A stretch of 64,000 bases of DNA from Acidobacteriota bacterium. GTDB taxonomy: Bacteria > Acidobacteriota > Terriglobia > Acidiferrales > UBA7541. This document shows, one piece after another, positions 60,327 to 64,000 of the stretch (its first letter is position 1; every line of letters starts with the position of its first letter). Under the pieces are notes generated by a model. That model saw only the letters and a program-made list of their open reading frames with translations. It did not search any database and was not told the origin of the DNA. The DNA lies in assembly GCA_013289955.1 (NCBI GenBank), contig JABCYZ010000005.1, positions 124,001 to 188,000 on the forward strand, given 5' to 3'. The translations under genes were made by a program, and so were the position numbers.

Positions 60327-60390
60327 CGACCTAAGTCTACGGCGTTCGTCGCGTCCCTGCCAGAGCTTTGTCTCTATTTCCCTTGGCAAA

Positions 60391-60425
60391 AGAAAAACGG
60401 CCATCCTGATTGTCCGGGATGACCG
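60391..60425 (-). terminator. Candidate intrinsic terminator between yebC and ruvC
   Basis: CGG(C)CATCC (60398-60406) and GGATG(A)CCG (60417-60425) pair with one mismatch. On the minus strand the stem is followed by TTTTTCTTTT (complement of 60388-60397). It sits about 50 bp after the yebC stop and 65 bp before the ruvC start, so it may partly uncouple the two genes. Confidence 0.6.
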
Positions 60426-60472
60426 TGGAAGAAGGAGACAAACAGGAATGTCTGTCCCATGCGGGGTTGAGA

Positions 60473-61228
60473 TTAGTTGGCGCCCACCGCTGCTTGGATT
60501 TCGGACTCATCGATATCGAAATTCGCATAGACATGCTGCACGTCGTCGTGCTCCTCGAGCGCTTCAATGAGCCGCACCATCTGCGTGGCTTGCGCGCCCG
60601 TCAGCCTGATGTAGTTCTGCGGAACCATGCCGATTTCCGCAGACTCCGGTGTGACGCCCGCTTTGGTCAGCGCTTCCTTCACTTTTTCGAGGGCTTCCGG
60701 GGGCGTCACGATGTACCAGCCGGAGCCGTCATCCTTCAAATCGTCGGCGCCCGCTTCGAGAACGATGTCCATCATTTTATCTTCGCTGGCCGCTTCCTTG
60801 GGAACGACAATTTCGCCTTTGCGGTGGAACATCCAGCCAACCGCTCCCGCTTCGGCCATGTTTCCGCCGTTCTTGCTCATCAGATGGCGAAATTCGCCGA
60901 CGATGCGGTTGCGGTTCGTGGTGACGGCTTCAATGAGCATGCCGACGCCACCGGGGCCATAGCCTTCAAAGGTGACTTCTTCATACTGCTCGCCTTCGAG
61001 CTGCCCCGTGCCGCGCAGAATGGCGCGCTCGATATTTTCGTTCGGCATGTTTTCGTTTTTGCCGGCGAGAATGGCGGTGCGCAAGCGGGGGTTCGAGTTG
61101 GGATCACCGCCGCCAATTCTGGCAGCGATGGTGATTTCGCGGATCACTCGCGTGAAGACGCGGCCGCGCTTCGCGTCGGTGGCCGCCTTCTTGTGTTTAA
61201 TGGTGGCCCATTTTGAATGCCCAGACAT
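60473..61228 (-). CDS. yebC: YebC/PmpR family DNA-binding or translation factor
   Basis: A 251-residue protein matching YebC from end to end: MSGHSKWATIKHKKAATDAKRGRVFTRVIREI, then NPRLRTAILAGKNENMPNENIERAILRGTG, and GPGGVGMLIEAVTTNRNR. YebC proteins were described as transcription regulators; recent work on the family also points to a role in relieving ribosome stalling at prolines. It commonly precedes ruvC, as here. Ribosome site AGGATC is weak; ATG at 61228 gives the canonical start. Confidence 0.96.
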   Translation of the reverse strand: MSGHSKWATIKHKKAATDAKRGRVFTRVIREITIAARIGGGDPNSNPRLRTAILAGKNENMPNENIERAILRGTGQLEGEQYEEVTFEGYGPGGVGMLIEAVTTNRNRIVGEFRHLMSKNGGNMAEAGAVGWMFHRKGEIVVPKEAASEDKMMDIVLEAGADDLKDDGSGWYIVTPPEALEKVKEALTKAGVTPESAEIGMVPQNYIRLTGAQATQMVRLIEALEEHDDVQHVYANFDIDESEIQAAVGAN

Positions 61229-61315
61229 GACAGATCCTCTTTTTTGCGTGCTCCCGGCCAGGCCGGATTCACGTTGGGTGAAATTTCGTGCGGCCGCGCG
61301 CCACCTAAGTGACGG

Positions 61316-61346
61316 TTAGTCGACTAAACCCCGCTAGGCGGGGCTT
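61316..61346. promoter_or_regulatory. Palindrome and GC hairpin upstream of yebC
   Basis: TTAGTCGACTAA (61316-61327) is a perfect 12-bp palindrome that runs directly into a compact hairpin CCCCGC-TAG-GCGGGG (61329-61343). On the minus strand the hairpin is followed by TTTAGTC. It lies about 90-120 bp before the yebC start. It may be an attenuator, an end of an upstream transcript, or a REP-like element. A second palindrome, AACTGGGCCAGTT, lies at 61386-61398. Confidence 0.45.
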
Positions 61347-61513
61347 AACTGTGCGGAGACTTAGTGTAAACCGCAAACCCTGCGGAACTGGGCCAGTTTA
61401 GCACAGCCTTCGCGTGCGCGAAACCGGGTATACTCGCTCTCGGGGCACCCCTTTGCGCTCAAGAAGCTTCCTCACTTTTTCCGCGTTTGGCGTCGTGGCC
61501 GTACGGTTCTGTC

Positions 61514-62782
61514 ATGCCTGAGCGCCGCTACCGCGTCCTGGCTATCGCTACCCACCCGGTCCAATATATGGCGCCGATTTTTCGGCGGATGGCGGCTCAT
61601 CCTGGATTCGATTTGCATGTGGCGTATTGCAGCCTGCGGGGTGCAGAAGCCGCGCACGACCCCGAGTTTGGAGCCACGGTGCAGTGGGATGTGCCTTTGC
61701 TCGAGGGCTATTCGTGGACGCACGTTCCTAACCGCGGCTCGGGCGACGAATCGTTTTTCGGCCTGCGCAATCCCGGGCTCAGGAAGCTGATTCGCGAGGG
61801 CAACTACGACGCTGTTCTGTGCTTTGTGGGCTATGTGCGCGCCACATTTTGGACCGCTTACCGCGCGGCGAAGTCGTCCGAGACCGCTTTTCTTTTCGGG
61901 ACGGACACGAATACGCTTGCCCCGCGCGATGGCCGCAGGTGGAAGAGCACGGTGAAGAAAATTTTGTGGCCACGGCTCTTTCATTTGGCGGATCAGGTGA
62001 TTGTGCCGTCGTCGGGGGCGCGCGACCTTATGCTCGCGCTGGGCTTGTCCCCGGAACGAGTCACACTTACGCCATACAGCGTGGACAACGACTGGTGGAT
62101 GCGGCAATCCGCAAGCGTGGACCGCGAAGCCGTGCGTACGTCCTGGGGAGCTTTGGCTTCCAGTGCCGTTATTCTCTTTTGTGCGAAGCTCCAGCCTTGG
62201 AAGCGGCCGGGCGATCTGCTTCGAGCGTTTGCCGAAGCAGATCTTTCGAATGCGCTGCTGGTCTTTGCAGGCGAAGGGCCGCTTCGAGCGGAGCTGCAGT
62301 CCGAGGCCGCCGCTTTGGGCGTGGCCGCGCGCGTTCGCTTCCTCGGTTTCCTGAATCAGTCGCAGCTTCCCGCTGCGTATACTGCCGCCGACCTGATGGT
62401 CCTTCCTTCGGAGTACGAACCGTTCGCTGTAGTTGTGAACGAAGCGATGTGCTGCGGATGTCCCGTGGCTGCGAGCGACCGCGTCGGCGCGGCTCGCGAT
62501 CTCGTTGCCCCGGTGCGGAAGGAATTTATTTATTGCTGTGGTGATGTCCCTGCGCTCGCCGCGCTTTTGAAGGACGCGCTTCGGGACCGCGCCCTTCTTA
62601 GGTCGCTCGGACGGGCAGCGGTCGCGCAGATGCGGACGTGGTCGCCGGAGAGAAACATCGCCGCAACGTTCGAGGCGATTGAAATTGCCGTTCGGAGGAA
62701 AGGCCGGCCGGCCGGCGCCGCAGTCCCGGAATCCTCTGCCGGGCACACTCCTCCCGCCGCACCGCAAAAACTTCGCGAATGA
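61514..62782 (+). CDS. GT4 family glycosyltransferase
   Basis: A 422-residue GT-B enzyme. The N-domain starts YRVLAIATHPVQYMAPIFRRMAAHPGFDLHVAYCS; the C-domain contains ILFCAKLQPWKRPGDLLRAFAEA (donor-site Lys), VFAGEGPLRAEL and the retaining GT4 motif PSEYEPFAVVVNEAMCCGCPV. It likely transfers a nucleotide sugar to a lipid-linked or secondary-metabolite acceptor. A proline-rich tail ends it. ATG at 61514 chosen; an in-frame TTG is 27 bp upstream. The stop overlaps the next glycosyltransferase start by ATGA, so both are translated together. Confidence 0.9.
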   Translation: MPERRYRVLAIATHPVQYMAPIFRRMAAHPGFDLHVAYCSLRGAEAAHDPEFGATVQWDVPLLEGYSWTHVPNRGSGDESFFGLRNPGLRKLIREGNYDAVLCFVGYVRATFWTAYRAAKSSETAFLFGTDTNTLAPRDGRRWKSTVKKILWPRLFHLADQVIVPSSGARDLMLALGLSPERVTLTPYSVDNDWWMRQSASVDREAVRTSWGALASSAVILFCAKLQPWKRPGDLLRAFAEADLSNALLVFAGEGPLRAELQSEAAALGVAARVRFLGFLNQSQLPAAYTAADLMVLPSEYEPFAVVVNEAMCCGCPVAASDRVGAARDLVAPVRKEFIYCCGDVPALAALLKDALRDRALLRSLGRAAVAQMRTWSPERNIAATFEAIEIAVRRKGRPAGAAVPESSAGHTPPAAPQKLRE

Positions 62783-63942
62783 AGCTGCTGATCTATTCCC
62801 ACTTCTTTCGGCCGAGTGTCGGCGGCGTCGAGACGCTCGTTTTGTCACTGGCGCGTGGTCTCGCGGCGCTCGGCCCACCGGGTGGCGATCCGGAATTCGA
62901 GATCACCCTCCTAACGCAAACAGCTCGAGGCAAATTTGAGGATGGGCCTCTTCCCTTTCGTGTTGTCCGCCAGCCAAATCTCATTCAAGTGTGGGATTTG
63001 ATCCGCGCTTCCGATGTGGTTCACGTGGCAGGGCCTGCACTGGCACCAATGATCCTCGGCCTCCTGGCACAGAGACCCGTCGTGGTGGAGCATCACGGCT
63101 TTCAAACGATTTGCCCGAACGGCCAGCTTCTGATCGAGCCCCTAGGGACCCCATGTCCGGGACATTTCATGGCCGGCCGGCATGGGGAATGCCTGCGATG
63201 CAACTCCGGGCAAGGATGGTTCGCTTCGGGGAAGCTTTGGCTTCTGACGTTTCTGCGCCGTTTTCTGTGCCGGCGCGTTAGAAGCAACATCACCCCGACC
63301 GAGTGGCTGGGCGGTCTGGTGCAGCTTCCTCGAGTGACGGCCATTCCCCACGGGTTGGAATTCGTGGCCGCCCCGGCAGCGTATCCTCAGTCGTCTCCGC
63401 ACCTCCCGGTCATCGCATTTCAGGGCCGGCTCGTTACCACCAAAGGTGTTGGCGTTCTGTTCGAAGCCGCGCGCATTCTGCTTGCTGAGAATCGAGCTTT
63501 CGAACTGCTCGTCATCGGCGACGGCCCCGAGCGCGCTTCTCTTGAACGGCTTTCTCAGAACGCTCCGCTTGCCGGGCACGTGCATTTCGCAGGACGCCTT
63601 TTAGGGGCAGAACTCGATGCCGCGCTTCGGCACGCCTCTGTCGTCGCCGTGCCATCGCTCGGCGGAGAAGTGTTCGGTCTGGTGGTTGCAGAGAATATGT
63701 TGCGAGGCCTGCCGGTGATTACGTCCGACCTCGGCGCCTTCGTCGAGGTGCTCGGGGAAGGCGGGCTGACGTTTCGCACCGGCGATCCCGAGGCGCTTGC
63801 AGAAGAACTCCGCCGAATTCTCGATGATCCCGCTCTCGCTCTGCGCCTCGCGGGGGTTGCAAGGCAGCGCGCGCTGGATTTTTGCGATTTTCACCGCATG
63901 CTGGAAAGCCACGCGCGGGTTTACCGGGAGGCTCACCGCTGA
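62779..63942 (+). CDS. GT4 family glycosyltransferase with Cys cluster
   Basis: A 387-residue GT-B enzyme: start LLIYSHFFRPSVGGVETLVLSLARGLA, C-domain AFQGRLVTTKGVGVLFEAARILL and the retaining motif GGEVFGLVVAENMLRGLPVI. Between them, in the acceptor domain, a cysteine-rich loop reads ICPNGQLL...TPCPGHF...GECLRCNSGQ (four Cys around 112-142), as in some GT4 enzymes where it may bind a metal or stabilise the fold. Coupled by overlap to the upstream glycosyltransferase. Probably part of an exopolysaccharide or O-antigen cluster continuing to the right. Confidence 0.9.
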   Translation: MKLLIYSHFFRPSVGGVETLVLSLARGLAALGPPGGDPEFEITLLTQTARGKFEDGPLPFRVVRQPNLIQVWDLIRASDVVHVAGPALAPMILGLLAQRPVVVEHHGFQTICPNGQLLIEPLGTPCPGHFMAGRHGECLRCNSGQGWFASGKLWLLTFLRRFLCRRVRSNITPTEWLGGLVQLPRVTAIPHGLEFVAAPAAYPQSSPHLPVIAFQGRLVTTKGVGVLFEAARILLAENRAFELLVIGDGPERASLERLSQNAPLAGHVHFAGRLLGAELDAALRHASVVAVPSLGGEVFGLVVAENMLRGLPVITSDLGAFVEVLGEGGLTFRTGDPEALAEELRRILDDPALALRLAGVARQRALDFCDFHRMLESHARVYREAHR

Positions 63943-64000
63943 CCTGTCCCTAAAGGCAGGTACGCCGTGCGTCACAAACAAGGAAACACTGTCGATGCCG
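63943..64000 (+). other. Window end, possible start of next gene
   Basis: Short stretch after the second glycosyltransferase. An AAGGAAA (63980-63986) lies ahead of an ATG at 63994 that runs off the window. It may begin a third gene in the same cluster, but only three codons are visible. Confidence 0.25.

Noticed and set aside
61472..62878. Minus-strand frame of 468 codons opposite the GT4 gene
   Set aside because: Antisense to a clear glycosyltransferase; Arg/His-rich product without motifs.
1..64000. CRISPR arrays, tRNA or rRNA genes, insertion sequences, integrases
   Set aside because: No regularly spaced repeats, T-loop-like sequences with cloverleaf arms, or transposase motifs were noticed. 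A dedicated tRNA or IS scan would be needed to exclude them fully.

Overview
The window looks like a stretch of ordinary chromosome from an Acidobacteriota bacterium, probably a Terriglobia/Koribacter-type soil lineage. This is inferred from gene content, not from a search. The signs are: several very long MacB/FtsX-type permeases without a neighbouring ATPase (the acidobacterial 'ADOP' type), one of them fused by overlap to a PadR regulator; a carboxypeptidase-regulatory-domain envelope protein; many secreted proteins of unknown function; an ECF sigma factor overlapping a Ser/Thr kinase; and high GC. I saw no rRNA, tRNA, CRISPR array, transposase, integrase or prophage genes.

Layout. 0-5.3 kb: the tail of an ADOP permease, a pirin with a well-formed promoter/operator, citrate synthase, a PilZ protein, a GT-C glycosyltransferase and a lone ABC ATPase. 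5.5-12.9 kb: an envelope protein, a Tat-exported multicopper oxidase, a hybrid histidine kinase with a receiver/degenerate-GGDEF partner, and a pterin carbinolamine dehydratase. 13-31 kb: peptidases and hydrolases (M1 aminopeptidase, penicillin acylase-type Ntn hydrolase, S9 peptidase, alpha/beta hydrolase), several oxidoreductases, AlkD-like repair protein, a membrane diguanylate cyclase, a beta-propeller protein and a deoxynucleoside kinase. 31.6-37.2 kb: a probable envelope unit made of a lipoprotein with eight Ig-like repeats and a DUF3494 domain, followed by an OmpA protein with two PKD-like domains and a strong terminator. 37-45.4 kb: a cysteine synthase-like enzyme, an Ldh-family dehydrogenase, a run of small minus-strand genes (including two paralogous four-helix membrane proteins flanking a VOC protein) and the sigma factor/kinase pair. 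45.4-57.4 kb: an alditol oxidase-like flavoprotein, two ADOP permeases with a GC-poorer glycosyltransferase between them, PadR, and two MacB-like permeases. 57.5-64 kb: small secreted proteins, a winged-helix regulator, ruvC and yebC, and two overlapping GT4 glycosyltransferases.

How genes work together. c-di-GMP signalling is represented by PilZ, a canonical GGDEF enzyme with an I-site, and a degenerate GGDEF output protein beside a hybrid kinase. The Ig-lipoprotein and OmpA protein are likely co-expressed envelope components. The sigma factor and kinase overlap by 4 bp and probably form a signalling pair. PadR probably controls the ADOP permease it overlaps. No clearly new defence or mobile system is visible; the best leads are the pirin operator, the sigma/kinase pair, the Ig/DUF3494-OmpA unit, and a structured stretch with a strong terminator near 8.6 kb.
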